This document shows positions 16,672-26,275 of a stretch of DNA of 64,000 bases, one piece after another. Positions within the stretch are counted from its first letter, which is position 1. The number at the start of each line of letters is the position of its first letter. The notes under the pieces were generated by a model. The model was not told the DNA's origin. It made no database searches and worked only from the letters and a program-made list of their open reading frames with translations. This stretch comes from an uncultured Bacteroidota bacterium (GTDB lineage: Bacteria; Bacteroidota; Bacteroidia; Chitinophagales; Chitinophagaceae), in the NCBI GenBank assembly GCA_903824665.1, contig CAIJXT010000019.1, positions 227,472 through 291,471 on the forward strand. The letters run 5' to 3'. The position numbers were made by a program, and so were the translations under genes.

Positions 16672-17718
16672 ATGCACCTTTCGAAAAACGTATGGTCCAT
16701 CTTTGCGGCCATTTTACTGCCGATTCTTTTAGGATCTGCAATGCACAACAAATGCTTCGCACAAACTCCGGCAGACAGCGCAGCGATGACAGAATTGCTA
16801 ATTAAAAACTATCTTGATTCGATCGACAGAACGATAGGGTACAAAACGGGCAATGTGACGCTGACTGACATTGCAACCCTTAAACTACCTGTAGGATACA
16901 AATACATTCCGGCAGATAAAACAAAAATGATCTTGCATGAGCTTTGGGGAAATCCCGAGATGAATGACGCACTCGGCATGATCGTTTTAGAAAACTACAC
17001 TTTATCGAACTTGAATGGTTGGGCATTTGTGGTGAGCTATGAGGAAGACGGCTATGTAAAGGATGAGGACGCAGATAAGATCAATTATGATGATCTGATG
17101 AAAGAAATACAGAAAACAGATGCAGAAGTAAATAAAAAACGTGCTGAAGGCGGCTACCCAGAAATGCATATACTTGGCTGGGCAGCGCAGCCCTATTATG
17201 ACAAAGGAAACAAAGTGCTGCACTGGGCGAAAAAAATACAATTCGCGAACGAAGAAGATTTGGTGCTGAACTATGATGTGCGTATTCTGGGACGCAAGGG
17301 CGTCTTAAGCTTAAATGCTGTTGGGGTAGTCGGCCAGTTAAACGACATCAATTCTCACATTCCGGAAATTGTAAAAATGGCGGCGTTTACGGAAGGTAAC
17401 CAGTACAAGGACTTTAATCCCTCTGTAGACAAGGTGGCTGCCTATACCATTGGGGGGCTCATTGCCGGCAAGCTCATTGCCAAAACCGGGCTGCTCGTTT
17501 TATTGCTGAAAAATATAAAGCTGATCCTGCTCGCTGCATTTGGAGGGTTTGCTGCGTTCAGAAAAAAGATTCTTGGGCTATTTTCAAAAAGCAAAAAAAC
17601 AGACGAAGGGCCAGTTTCTGGTGCGCCGAACGAAATTGCCGCAATGATTGAGGAAGATCGGCAGCCGCATCAAAATGCGGAAGAGGACACCAGTCAAAAC
17701 AATGAAACAAAAGTTTAG
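16672..17718 (+). CDS. DUF2167-family membrane protein
   Basis: A 348-residue protein with a signal peptide (1-30, cleavage after CFA). Residues about 45-250 form the extracytoplasmic DUF2167 domain, recognised from LKLPVGYKYIPA, MIVLENY, GWAFVVSYEEDGYVKDEDA and HILGWAAQPYYDKGNKVLHWAKKI. Two closely spaced hydrophobic segments with GG pairs (about 252-298, YTIGGLIAGKLI and LAAFGGFAAF) anchor it. The tail is charged and cytoplasmic. The role of the family is not known. It is followed after three bases by a rhomboid protease gene, so the two are almost certainly co-transcribed, and the Gly-rich membrane segments make it a plausible rhomboid substrate. Confidence 0.9.
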   Translation: MHLSKNVWSIFAAILLPILLGSAMHNKCFAQTPADSAAMTELLIKNYLDSIDRTIGYKTGNVTLTDIATLKLPVGYKYIPADKTKMILHELWGNPEMNDALGMIVLENYTLSNLNGWAFVVSYEEDGYVKDEDADKINYDDLMKEIQKTDAEVNKKRAEGGYPEMHILGWAAQPYYDKGNKVLHWAKKIQFANEEDLVLNYDVRILGRKGVLSLNAVGVVGQLNDINSHIPEIVKMAAFTEGNQYKDFNPSVDKVAAYTIGGLIAGKLIAKTGLLVLLLKNIKLILLAAFGGFAAFRKKILGLFSKSKKTDEGPVSGAPNEIAAMIEEDRQPHQNAEEDTSQNNETKV

Positions 17719-17721
17719 TAA

Positions 17722-18327
17722 ATGCTCACTATTTCTATTGTTACCCTGACCTGCCTGATTTCGATACCAGCATTTACCAGAACAGATCTCTTTGAAAAAT
17801 TGTGCCTGTACCCGTACCTGATGCACCGGGACAAAAAACAATGGTTTAGAATGGTTTCGGTTGGGTTCGTGCATGCGGATTTTATGCACCTGCTGTTCAA
17901 TATGCTTACGCTTTATTTTTTTGGCAGCGTTCTGGAACAAAAAATATTCGGCGAAGTGCAATTTTTGCTGTTCTATTTTTCCGCGTTGGTATTGTCTTGT
18001 GCTGATGAGTACGTGAAGCAAAAAGATAATCCTGCTTATCGTGCCTGTGGGGCGAGTGGGGCGGTGGCTGCGATCATGTTTTCGCTGGTGCTCTTTCAAC
18101 CTTGGGGAGTGGTATATCTGAAGTTCATTATTCCTGTCTATTTTATACTTTTTGCAATCGGCTACCTGATCTATTCGTGGTATATGGACAGAAGAGGCGG
18201 ACAACTGATAGGTCATGGCATACACTTGTGGGGTGCACTATATGGTATAGCGTTTACTTTGCTCACAAAACCCATTTCGCTCAGTGTTTTTGTTTACGAG
18301 GTGATGCACCCGCCGTTCCTTAAGTAA
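17722..18327 (+). CDS. Rhomboid-family intramembrane serine protease
   Basis: A 201-residue six-helix membrane protein. It has His51-x4-His56-x3-Asn60 (HADFMHLLFN), the nucleophile motif GASG at 110-113 with Ser112, and the catalytic His168 in HLWGALYG (compare HxxGxxxG of GlpG). The Ser-His dyad and the HxxxxHxxxN element are complete, so it should cleave transmembrane segments with helix-breaking residues. It begins three bases after the DUF2167 gene, whose product has such Gly-rich segments. Confidence 0.92.
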   Translation: MLTISIVTLTCLISIPAFTRTDLFEKLCLYPYLMHRDKKQWFRMVSVGFVHADFMHLLFNMLTLYFFGSVLEQKIFGEVQFLLFYFSALVLSCADEYVKQKDNPAYRACGASGAVAAIMFSLVLFQPWGVVYLKFIIPVYFILFAIGYLIYSWYMDRRGGQLIGHGIHLWGALYGIAFTLLTKPISLSVFVYEVMHPPFLK

Positions 18328-18454
18328 CTGATTTGAGCGCTTAAGCTCGTGTGCCTGTTAAAAAAATCAAACCAAGTCCGGGCGATGGCATGCAATATTT
18401 CACGGCCATAAAAACCATCAATGGGTTCTGAAAAAAATACCATTGCTGGTGTTT

Positions 18455-19099
18455 CTAATCAATGTATCCAAGCTGGATACCCTTTTTTATCAGCGCACCT
18501 ACATTTTTTACGCCCAGCTTGGTGAGCATGCTGAGCCGGTAATAATCTATTGTGCGTTTGCTGACAGATATTTTTTCAGCTATTTGCTGGCTGGTCATAT
18601 CCTGAGATATGTACCGTAACACTTCCTTTTCGCGTTCAGAGAGTACCGGACCTGCCGACATCTGTTTTTTCGCCTGCAACGTATCCTGCTTCACCTTTTC
18701 CTGAAGCGAGGTTTCGAGATAAGGCTGGCCACTGTGCAGGATGCGTATCGCGTTGATCAGAATATGCTCGCTGGTAGTTTTTAGCATGTAGCCATGCACC
18801 CCTTTGCGAAGCATCGTCTTTATGTAGAAGAGGTTGTCCTCATTAGTGAGTGCGAGTATCTTAATGTCGGGGTACTGTGTTCGAACAATTTGCACTAGCT
18901 CATCACCTGCCATCCCCGGCATGTGTATATCCAGCACCAGCACCTCCGGCATCTTGTGGGTGAGGCCGGCAAGCAATTCCCGGCCATTGCTGTAGCTACC
19001 TACCAGCTCCATATCCGCATTATTTTTCAATATCATCTTCAGCCCGGAAATGACAAGCGGATGGTCGTCGGCGATGGCTATTTTTATTTTGATACGCAT
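18455..19099 (-). CDS. LuxR/NarL-type response regulator
   Basis: A 214-residue two-component regulator starting at the ATG 19099; the ten codons upstream in frame are not needed. The receiver domain has acidic residues Asp11/Asp12, phosphoacceptor Asp57 (VLVLDIHMPGM) and the conserved Lys near 108. The C-terminal LuxR helix-turn-helix (LSEREKEVLRYI, then QQIAEKISVSKRTIDYYRLSMLTKLGV) occupies about 150-205. It follows the histidine kinase gene by 44 bases on the same strand. The target promoters are unknown. The nearest candidate is the divergent cluster of exported repeat proteins starting at 21312. Confidence 0.94.
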   Translation of the reverse strand: MRIKIKIAIADDHPLVISGLKMILKNNADMELVGSYSNGRELLAGLTHKMPEVLVLDIHMPGMAGDELVQIVRTQYPDIKILALTNEDNLFYIKTMLRKGVHGYMLKTTSEHILINAIRILHSGQPYLETSLQEKVKQDTLQAKKQMSAGPVLSEREKEVLRYISQDMTSQQIAEKISVSKRTIDYYRLSMLTKLGVKNVGALIKKGIQLGYID

Positions 19100-19143
19100 T
19101 GGGAAAAACGATTTTTCTGAAAGAAACAACTTAATGCCACTAT

Positions 19144-21081
19144 CTATTGCTGATCTGGCAATTCTACAATTACGGTGGTACCCTTGCCTGCAGAGGACTC
19201 AATAGTAAGATGTGCCCCCATGCTGCTGACACGGGTACGAATATTGCTGAGCCCCAGTCCGTGAGCACTCCGCTGCACGTCGAAACCGACACCATTGTCC
19301 TCTACACTTGCTACGAGCTTGTTGTGGGTGTGCATTAACTGTACCAGTACCTTTGTTGCCCTGGCATGTGCTACCACATTCTTAACGAGTTCCTGTATGA
19401 TCCGGTAGAGATTCAGCTTATCGCCGGCGGTGAGGGCATCAAAATCGCCGAATGACTGAAAATCGACACTCAGGTGTTCGTTTCCGCTCGCTACACTAAA
19501 ACAGAACGTTCTTACCGCATCGGGCAGCGACTGTTGCAGCAACACATCGGGCATAAGATTGTGTGCAGTTTTCCGTATTTCCTCGCCCATGTCACCGAGT
19601 ATCGCCATCGCATCTTTGTAAGCCCTTGTTTCCGTAATAGCCTGATTTTCGTGATGTAGTGAGCTCAGGCGCATCATAGAGGCACTAAGCATACCACCGA
19701 TACCATCATGAAGGTCCCTCGCAATACGGGAACGTTCCTGATCGCTGGCCTGAACTGCAGCATGCAAAACCGCAATTCTATTTTCTTTCTCCCGCGATCG
19801 CTGTTTGTGCATCATTTGCAGTAAAATGGTTCCGGATAAAATGATAAGCAATATCAGCCCACCGGATACAGAAATCATCATGATATTCTTCCGCGCAATT
19901 TTATTTTTTTGTGCTTCAATCACCAATCGGCTCTGAGTCAGCTGTTTGTCTTTTTCGGCCATGTGAAACTTCCATTCCAGCCGATTTACCTCGGCGGCTT
20001 TTTCAACGATTGCAGCGGTTTCAATCAAACGCACCAGAGTATCAGAATAGTCTGCAGTCGCTTTAAACTCACCCAAACTCCGGCAAATCTGAACGAGCAG
20101 CCTGAATTCGTCAACATTATTGGTAGTGATCCCAAGATCTTTTCCTTTCTGCACAGATTTTTCAAGTGTAGTACGCGCCTCCTGGTAACGCCCAAGTGCA
20201 TAGAGCGTTTTTGCAATACCATAAGATGAGTAATAACAAATAAACTGGTAATCATCGCTACATTTTGCCGTGTCCATAGAAGACCGGAAACAAGTCAGTG
20301 CTTCCTGATGTTGTCCAGAGTCGAGATATGCCATACCCAGCTCTTCGAGCACCTCTCCCTCCAGAAAATATAATTTGTGCTTTCTGCAGAGTTGCTGTGA
20401 CTCTAAAAGACACAAAAACGCACTATCGAGTTTGCCTGCTTCACGAAACTTACCGCCTTTGTTATTGAGCACGGTAATGAGTTGGCGGTATCGTTGATGT
20501 TGGCGTGCTGCATTTTCTGCCAAATCGAGGTAGTGGCGGACTTCCCGGGGTTGGCCGAGCGTGTAATAAATACTTGAAAGCAAATTATACGTTTCAACGA
20601 CATATTGGTTGCATCTCGATGTGTTACACCGGGCCGCCGGAACTAAAGCTTTATAGCAATATTCAGCAGCTTGCGTAATATCACCCATCACCGTGTAAGT
20701 GTTTGCGATGTTATAGTAGGATGCAGCACTGTCCTCCCCATCTGAACAGTAGGGCAAGGATTTGATAAAAAAATCTAACGCCCTGGCGAAGTCTGCCTGC
20801 GAGTAGTAAATAATGGCTGTATTTACCTGACAATTGTGCATACCAAGCGAATATTGGGCATCGGCACTGCGTTGAAAAGCGATGCCCAGCAAAAAAATGC
20901 CACTATCTGTATTGGAGTGCCTGCATCCTTCCCTTATTAGTCTGTTGATGCTGCCTGTATCGGTCCCCGGTTTGAAACTAAGACCCCGTGCATCACACGT
21001 CATTCTGCCCACCAAAAGAAGAATTGTAAAAAGTGAATACAAGAACATCTTTTGCAAATAGATCGGACGATGTGGCATCAT
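19144..21081 (-). CDS. TPR-containing sensor histidine kinase (HisKA_3 type)
   Basis: A 645-residue membrane kinase. A signal-anchor near 12-26 is followed by an extracytoplasmic array of tetratricopeptide repeats (about 75-350), a helical linker and one transmembrane helix at about 399-423. The DHp domain has RSRIARDLHDGIGG with phosphoacceptor His458, typical of the NarX/DesK group that pairs with LuxR-type regulators. The ATPase domain shows the N box (LVKNVVAHA), VEDNGVGFD and GLGLSNIRTRV. The start may be Met1 or Met12. Its partner is the regulator immediately downstream. Periplasmic TPRs suggest it senses a protein or peptide, which is an inference. Confidence 0.94.
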   Translation of the reverse strand: MMPHRPIYLQKMFLYSLFTILLLVGRMTCDARGLSFKPGTDTGSINRLIREGCRHSNTDSGIFLLGIAFQRSADAQYSLGMHNCQVNTAIIYYSQADFARALDFFIKSLPYCSDGEDSAASYYNIANTYTVMGDITQAAEYCYKALVPAARCNTSRCNQYVVETYNLLSSIYYTLGQPREVRHYLDLAENAARQHQRYRQLITVLNNKGGKFREAGKLDSAFLCLLESQQLCRKHKLYFLEGEVLEELGMAYLDSGQHQEALTCFRSSMDTAKCSDDYQFICYYSSYGIAKTLYALGRYQEARTTLEKSVQKGKDLGITTNNVDEFRLLVQICRSLGEFKATADYSDTLVRLIETAAIVEKAAEVNRLEWKFHMAEKDKQLTQSRLVIEAQKNKIARKNIMMISVSGGLILLIILSGTILLQMMHKQRSREKENRIAVLHAAVQASDQERSRIARDLHDGIGGMLSASMMRLSSLHHENQAITETRAYKDAMAILGDMGEEIRKTAHNLMPDVLLQQSLPDAVRTFCFSVASGNEHLSVDFQSFGDFDALTAGDKLNLYRIIQELVKNVVAHARATKVLVQLMHTHNKLVASVEDNGVGFDVQRSAHGLGLSNIRTRVSSMGAHLTIESSAGKGTTVIVELPDQQ

Positions 21082-21311
21082 TGGATTTTGAAAATTAACA
21101 GAGAAGAAGTTGGGGCGAAAATATAACCGTAATGATTTAAAAAACTGGTAATTGTACTAAATCTGATAAATATATAGCATATAATTTTACCCTGCAAGAC
21201 CAGATACTTCAGGCAACACAATAAAAAGTAACAAGGGATGTAACCTGAAGAGATGGTTAGCAGAACGCACTAGTCAAAATACCAAGCGCGACAATGATTA
21301 AAACAACAGAC

Positions 21312-22649
21312 ATGAAGCAATCATCACTATTCGCAATTTGCCTGTCCGCAATGTTCATTTACAATCCGGGGCAAATCAAAGGGCAGGGTATGGCTGTAAA
21401 CGCCACCGGCGCACCGGCACACAACTCAGCCCTACTTGACGAGAGCTCTACCACTCAGGGTATGCTGATACCACGCATGACCGCGGCCCAACGTACGATT
21501 GTAAGCAGCCCGGCAACAGGCCTGGTCGTGTACCAGACGGATGGTTCGAGCGGATTCTATTATTACAATGGCACTGCATGGGCCGCACTGGGCGGCGGCG
21601 CACCATCTGGAGCAGCTGGTGGCGACCTTACTGGCACCTATCCCAATCCTACGCTGGCTACATCCGGGGTTACGGCCGGAAGCTATGGCACAGCTACAGC
21701 AAATCCGGTGGTTACAACCGATACGAAAGGTCGCATCACTACGGCAACAACTGTACCACTGTTCAACAATTCCGGTACAACCGCAACAGTCTTGCACGGC
21801 AACGCCGCAGGTGCGCCTTCATTTGCTGCGGTGAACCTTTCAACGGATGTGACGGGCAATATGCCGGTTACGAACATGAACTCAGGCACAGCAGCATCGT
21901 CGGCTACCTTCTGGAGGGGGGACGGCACATGGGCTTCTCCAACGGCAGCACCCTCAGGGGCAGCCGGAGGCGACCTGACCGGCACCTACCCCAATCCTAC
22001 GCTTGCCGCGACGGGGGTTACAGCGAACACCTACGGCTCTGCTACAAATGTGCCTGTGATAGCGGTGGACGCAAAGGGAAGAACGACTTCAGTCACCAGC
22101 ACAGCGGTAGCTATCCCGGCATCGGCCATTACATCCGGTACTATCGGTACAGCCCGCCTGGGCTCGGGAACAGCTAACACATCCTCGTATCTTGCCGGCA
22201 ACAACACATGGGTTACGCCCTCGGGGTCTGGCGGCGGGTACATGTGGAGTGGCCAGATTCAGGTTGGCAATAATGCGGTATGCTATGGGAGTTTTTGTTC
22301 AATGAACAATACTGGCGTAACCGTCACTACGGGTTTGAACGCGGTGACGTATGTTGCGCCCTTTGCTTTTACTATCAACAAATTTTACGTCAATGGTTAC
22401 ACGCGGGGCTCAGGCACCGCCAATGCCACTTTCACCGGCACGATATACATCAACGATGTTGCTACTTCGCTGTCTGTACAATTTACGCTGACCTCATCTG
22501 TAGCCGGAACAGCAGGTACCTCTGTGGTGCAGGATGCAACGCATACGGCTTCTGTGGCTGCCGGCGACCGAATATACATTGTCTGGAATGATAGCGCGCC
22601 ATCTAATGGCTATCAGGCCGGAGCAAACTGGATGATACATGGATTTTGA
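21312..22649 (+). CDS. Exported tail-fibre-like repeat protein, first of three paralogues
   Basis: A 445-residue protein from the ATG 21312. It has a signal peptide to about residue 25 and then a conserved module ([55 protein letters not shown]) seen at the head of many Bacteroidota exported fibre proteins. Two copies of [18 protein letters not shown] and one FWRGDGTW motif follow; these repeats are also common in phage tail fibres and form beta-helical shafts. The last 110 residues are a beta domain shared by all three paralogues ([16 protein letters not shown] to YIVWND and WMIHGF). No T9SS tail or enzyme motif is visible. It is likely a trimeric surface fibre or binding protein. Confidence 0.8.
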   Translation: MKQSSLFAICLSAMFIYNPGQIKGQGMAVNATGAPAHNSALLDESSTTQGMLIPRMTAAQRTIVSSPATGLVVYQTDGSSGFYYYNGTAWAALGGGAPSGAAGGDLTGTYPNPTLATSGVTAGSYGTATANPVVTTDTKGRITTATTVPLFNNSGTTATVLHGNAAGAPSFAAVNLSTDVTGNMPVTNMNSGTAASSATFWRGDGTWASPTAAPSGAAGGDLTGTYPNPTLAATGVTANTYGSATNVPVIAVDAKGRTTSVTSTAVAIPASAITSGTIGTARLGSGTANTSSYLAGNNTWVTPSGSGGGYMWSGQIQVGNNAVCYGSFCSMNNTGVTVTTGLNAVTYVAPFAFTINKFYVNGYTRGSGTANATFTGTIYINDVATSLSVQFTLTSSVAGTAGTSVVQDATHTASVAAGDRIYIVWNDSAPSNGYQAGANWMIHGF

Positions 22650-22729
22650 CTCATTGGGTGAAGACTCCCACATACAGTAGTAGTGCTCAAATTATATGTA
22701 CAAACTCAAAAACGAAATCAGATAAGTCT

Positions 22730-24067
22730 ATGAAAAATAGTCTGCTCATCGCAATCAGTATCTCGGTGCTGCTTATGCAATACCCGGGCAGCGCCGCTGC
22801 ACAAGGGATGGCCGTAAATACATCAGGTGCAGAGGCGCATAATTCGGCCATACTGGATGTCAGCTCCACCACACAGGGTATGCTGATGCCCGTGATGACC
22901 AGTGCACAGCGCGTAGCCATCACCAGCCCTGCAACGGGCTTATTAGTATACCAGAGTGATGGCACTGCCGGATTTTATTTTTATGATGGCAGTGCATGGA
23001 CGACATTGAACGGAGGACCCCCATCAGGCCCTGCAGGTGGCGACCTGACCGGCACCTACCCCAACCCATTGCTGGCAGCATCTGGTGTTACTGCCGGTAC
23101 CTATGGGTCGGCCACCAGCCATGCAGTACTGACCACGGACACCAAGGGTAGGATAACAACAGCTAGCACGGTACCAGTATTCAACAACACCGGCACGACC
23201 ACAACAGTATTGCATGGCAACGCCTCTGGCGCGCCCACATTTGGTGCGGTGAGCCTGTCTGCAGATGTAAGCGGAAATCTGCCGGTGACCCGGCTCAACA
23301 GCGGCACCGGAGCTAGTTCATCGACCTTCTGGCGTGGTGATGGCACATGGTCAGCACCATCTGGCGCTCCCAGTGGATCAGCGACTGGTGACTTGGCAGG
23401 CACCTACCCAAATCCTACTCTGGCCGCATCGGGCGTGACGGCTGCCACCTACGGATCGGCATCTGTGACCCCGGTTGTAACGGTAAACAATAAAGGCCAG
23501 ATAACCTCAGCCACCAATACACCAATCGCCATTTCAGGGTCTGCAATTGTATCAGGCACTGTTGCCACAGCACGTCTGGGTTCTGGCACTGCATCAGCTA
23601 CCAGTTACCTGCGGGGAGACAATACCTGGGTGACACCAACGGCGGGCGGATACGTATGGACAGGGGGACAGAACATCTTCAATACGGCCGTCAGCTACGG
23701 CAATTTCTCTGCATTCAACGCTTTCGCCGGCGGTGTGTCGAATGTAACGCTACGTCCCCAGGTAACGCTTGTGGCTCCGGTTGCATTTACAATTGACAAG
23801 TTTTATGTAAACGGCTATACCCGCGGCTCCGGAACAGGTCCGACAACGTGTACCGGCACAATCTATGTAAATGATGCTCCTACGGCTGTTACCGTTTCAT
23901 TCACCATAAACTCAGGAACGACCGGCACCCCTGCATCGTCGAATACCCATGATGTGACGCACACGGCATCGGTTGCTGCCGGCGACCGCATCTATATTGT
24001 ATGGACAAACGACTCACCTGCTGCCGGATATCAGGCAGCGGCTACATGGGCTATTCATGGATACTAA
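22730..24067 (+). CDS. Exported tail-fibre-like repeat protein, second of three paralogues
   Basis: A 445-residue paralogue of the gene before it. The ATG at 22730 is chosen because it begins the signal peptide (MKNSLLIAISISVLL, cleavage near AAAQ); the frame is open upstream into the previous gene's end. Same order: head module with [17 protein letters not shown], two GGDL/TGDL-x-GTYPNP repeats, FWRGDGTW and LRGDNTW, and the C-terminal beta domain ending AATWAIHGY. The head lacks the Arg of PRMTAAQR (here PVMTSAQR). The C-terminal domain is the best conserved part across the three, suggesting the same ligand or assembly role. The spacing of 80 bases to the first gene allows co-transcription. 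Confidence 0.8.
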   Translation: MKNSLLIAISISVLLMQYPGSAAAQGMAVNTSGAEAHNSAILDVSSTTQGMLMPVMTSAQRVAITSPATGLLVYQSDGTAGFYFYDGSAWTTLNGGPPSGPAGGDLTGTYPNPLLAASGVTAGTYGSATSHAVLTTDTKGRITTASTVPVFNNTGTTTTVLHGNASGAPTFGAVSLSADVSGNLPVTRLNSGTGASSSTFWRGDGTWSAPSGAPSGSATGDLAGTYPNPTLAASGVTAATYGSASVTPVVTVNNKGQITSATNTPIAISGSAIVSGTVATARLGSGTASATSYLRGDNTWVTPTAGGYVWTGGQNIFNTAVSYGNFSAFNAFAGGVSNVTLRPQVTLVAPVAFTIDKFYVNGYTRGSGTGPTTCTGTIYVNDAPTAVTVSFTINSGTTGTPASSNTHDVTHTASVAAGDRIYIVWTNDSPAAGYQAAATWAIHGY

Positions 24068-24177
24068 AGAAGTGGCTACGACAACCCAGAACTAGCATTA
24101 TACATAAACAGCTAACCGGAAAACCCACTATGGCAAATCGGTATACAGCTGTTGATCAAAACTAAAAAACAGAAGAA

Positions 24178-25521
24178 ATGAGTACTACTTTACGAATCGC
24201 AGGCAGCATGGTGGCATTGGTGATGTTGATAGCCGGTAGGGTAAGCGCACAAGGAATGGCGGTGAATGGCACCGGTGCCGCGGCTGACAATTCTGCAATA
24301 CTGGATGTAAGCTCCACTACACAGGGAATGCTGGTTCCACGCATGACTGCTGCCCAACGCACTGCTATTGGCAGTCCGGCTACCAGCCTGCTGGTGTTTC
24401 AGACCGATGGCACGCCTGGCTTTTACTTCTATGATGGCAGCACCTGGATGTCTTTGGGAGGCGGTGCACCGGCAGGAACAGCGGGAGGCGACCTGACGGG
24501 TACATATCCCAATCCATCGCTGGGAACAACAGGTGTCACAGCTGGCACATATGGCAGCGCAGCCGGTCATAGCGTACTCACCGCAGATACAAAGGGCCGG
24601 GTAACAACGGCAAGCACGATAGCTGCCTTTAACAACACAGGCTCAACAACTACAGTGCTGCACGGCAATGCCACCGGCAGCCCGGCGTTCGGTGCAGTAA
24701 ACCTGGCAACAGAAGTAACCGGCAATCTCCCGGTCAATAATCTGAACAGTGGCACTTCCGGCACGTCTGCCACATTCTGGCGCGGGGATGGCACATGGGC
24801 AGCACCAACCGCCACACCAGGTGGCAGTGCAGGTGGAGACCTTGCTGGAACCTACCCCGGACCTACGCTCTCCACCTCAGGAGTAACCGCCGGCACCTAC
24901 GGCAGCGCATCCTTCATGCCACAACTGACGGTTGATGCCAAGGGAAGGATCACATTTGCGCTCAATGCAGCTTCTGTTGCCATTGCAGCATCGGCAATAA
25001 CATCAGGTATTATCAACACTGCCCGCGTCGGCTCCGGAGCGGCAAGCAGCTCCACCTACCTCCGAGGCGACGGTACGTGGGTACCGCTACCGGGCGCCGG
25101 CACCGGCTATCTTTGGTCAGGCGGACAGGGCATAAATAATGTGAGCAGCAGTTATGGTGCATTTGGTGGCATCAACAGCACACCCGTTACCATAGCCGCA
25201 GCAAACAAAGTGCAGGTGACTTTTATCGCTCCTTTCAACTTCACAATAGATAAATTTGTCATCAACGCCTTTACCCGCACCACGGCTGGAACAGCCGCCG
25301 CCAACTATACAGGCACCGTATACATAAATGACGCTCCCACCGCAGTGACCGTTTCTTTTACCATCAACTCGAATGTAGTGGGCGCAGCAGCAACATCTGT
25401 TGTGAATGACATCACGCATACTGCGGCTGTAACGGCCGGAGACCGGGTGTATGTAGTATGGACAGACAGTAACACAACGGGATACCAGGGCGGTATTTCC
25501 TGGTCTATACATGGATTCTAA
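24178..25521 (+). CDS. Exported tail-fibre-like repeat protein, third of three paralogues
   Basis: A 447-residue paralogue with a signal peptide (cleavage after VSA, about residue 24), the head module ([30 protein letters not shown]), two [22 protein letters not shown] repeats, two WRGDGTW/LRGDGTW motifs and the shared C-terminal beta domain ([13 protein letters not shown] to VYVVWTD and WSIHGF). AGAAG lies just before its ATG, one of few possible ribosome-binding sites in the window. Separated by 110 bases from the second copy. The three proteins differ most in the C-terminal loops (for example [18 protein letters not shown] and [10 protein letters not shown]), so the tips may recognise different targets. 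Confidence 0.8.
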   Translation: MSTTLRIAGSMVALVMLIAGRVSAQGMAVNGTGAAADNSAILDVSSTTQGMLVPRMTAAQRTAIGSPATSLLVFQTDGTPGFYFYDGSTWMSLGGGAPAGTAGGDLTGTYPNPSLGTTGVTAGTYGSAAGHSVLTADTKGRVTTASTIAAFNNTGSTTTVLHGNATGSPAFGAVNLATEVTGNLPVNNLNSGTSGTSATFWRGDGTWAAPTATPGGSAGGDLAGTYPGPTLSTSGVTAGTYGSASFMPQLTVDAKGRITFALNAASVAIAASAITSGIINTARVGSGAASSSTYLRGDGTWVPLPGAGTGYLWSGGQGINNVSSSYGAFGGINSTPVTIAAANKVQVTFIAPFNFTIDKFVINAFTRTTAGTAAANYTGTVYINDAPTAVTVSFTINSNVVGAAATSVVNDITHTAAVTAGDRVYVVWTDSNTTGYQGGISWSIHGF

Positions 25522-25747
25522 CTGCTTACCTTTTCCAATTCAATGCCAGCCCCTACCCTACACAACCGTACAACGTGAACTGCGAGCCGGTAAGGCTATG
25601 CCGCAAAAACTGCCAGCTAATACCATTGCTACCAAAACGGTTATTAACGCTTTGTGCAAAAAAACTGTGCTTTGTTTCTGCTGGCACTGCCTTGCACAGT
25701 AAATCTAGGCTGCACATTTTTACTACATTCGCACAGACTTAGTGCTT

Positions 25748-26275
25748 ATGCGGTATATATTTTTTCTTGCCCTTTCTTTGTTGTTATTGCTTTCATCATG
25801 TCACCGCAAGCTGCACAGGCAGCAGCGCGCTGCGCGCAACAAAATAACGACGGAAGAGTATATAGCTATGTACAAGAAGATAGCCCGCAAGGAAATGAAA
25901 AAGCATGGTATTCCGGCATCTATCACATTGGCACAGGGCATACTGGAATCGGGTAGCGGCAATAGTGAACTGGCCCGCAAAGCCCGCAACCACTTTGGTA
26001 TAAAATGCACCGCTGACTGGAATGGAAAAACGTATCATGTGGATGATGACAAACCCAACGAGTGCTTTCGCCGGTATAAGCATGTCGAAACGTCTTTTCA
26101 TGACCATTCTGAATTCCTGAAACGCAAACGCTACAGCAGCCTTTTTGATCTGGACCGGGACGACTACGAAGGATGGGCTAAGGGCCTAAAGAAAGCAGGT
26201 TACGCCACCAATCCGAAGTACCCCCAACTGCTCATCAACCTGATAGAAAAACACAAGCTATATAAGTATGACTAA
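25748..26275 (+). CDS. Glucosaminidase-domain lipoprotein (peptidoglycan hydrolase)
   Basis: A 175-residue lipoprotein starting at the ATG 25748 (signal MRYIFFLALSLLLLLSSC, lipidated Cys18). The body is a GH73-type endo-beta-N-acetylglucosaminidase domain: ASITLAQGILESGSG with catalytic Glu67, NHFGIKC, FRRYKHVETSFHDHSEFL and GYATNPKYPQLLINLIE. These enzymes cut the glycan strand of peptidoglycan. It has no LysM cell-wall-binding repeat, unlike many homologues. Its last 8 bases overlap the start of the next gene, so translation is coupled. Confidence 0.9.
   Translation: MRYIFFLALSLLLLLSSCHRKLHRQQRAARNKITTEEYIAMYKKIARKEMKKHGIPASITLAQGILESGSGNSELARKARNHFGIKCTADWNGKTYHVDDDKPNECFRRYKHVETSFHDHSEFLKRKRYSSLFDLDRDDYEGWAKGLKKAGYATNPKYPQLLINLIEKHKLYKYD

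Noticed and set aside
21312-25521. Prophage tail-fibre cluster
   Set aside because: The repeats are phage-like, but each protein has a signal peptide and there are no terminase, portal, capsid, baseplate or integrase genes around. A chromosomal surface-protein family explains it better.
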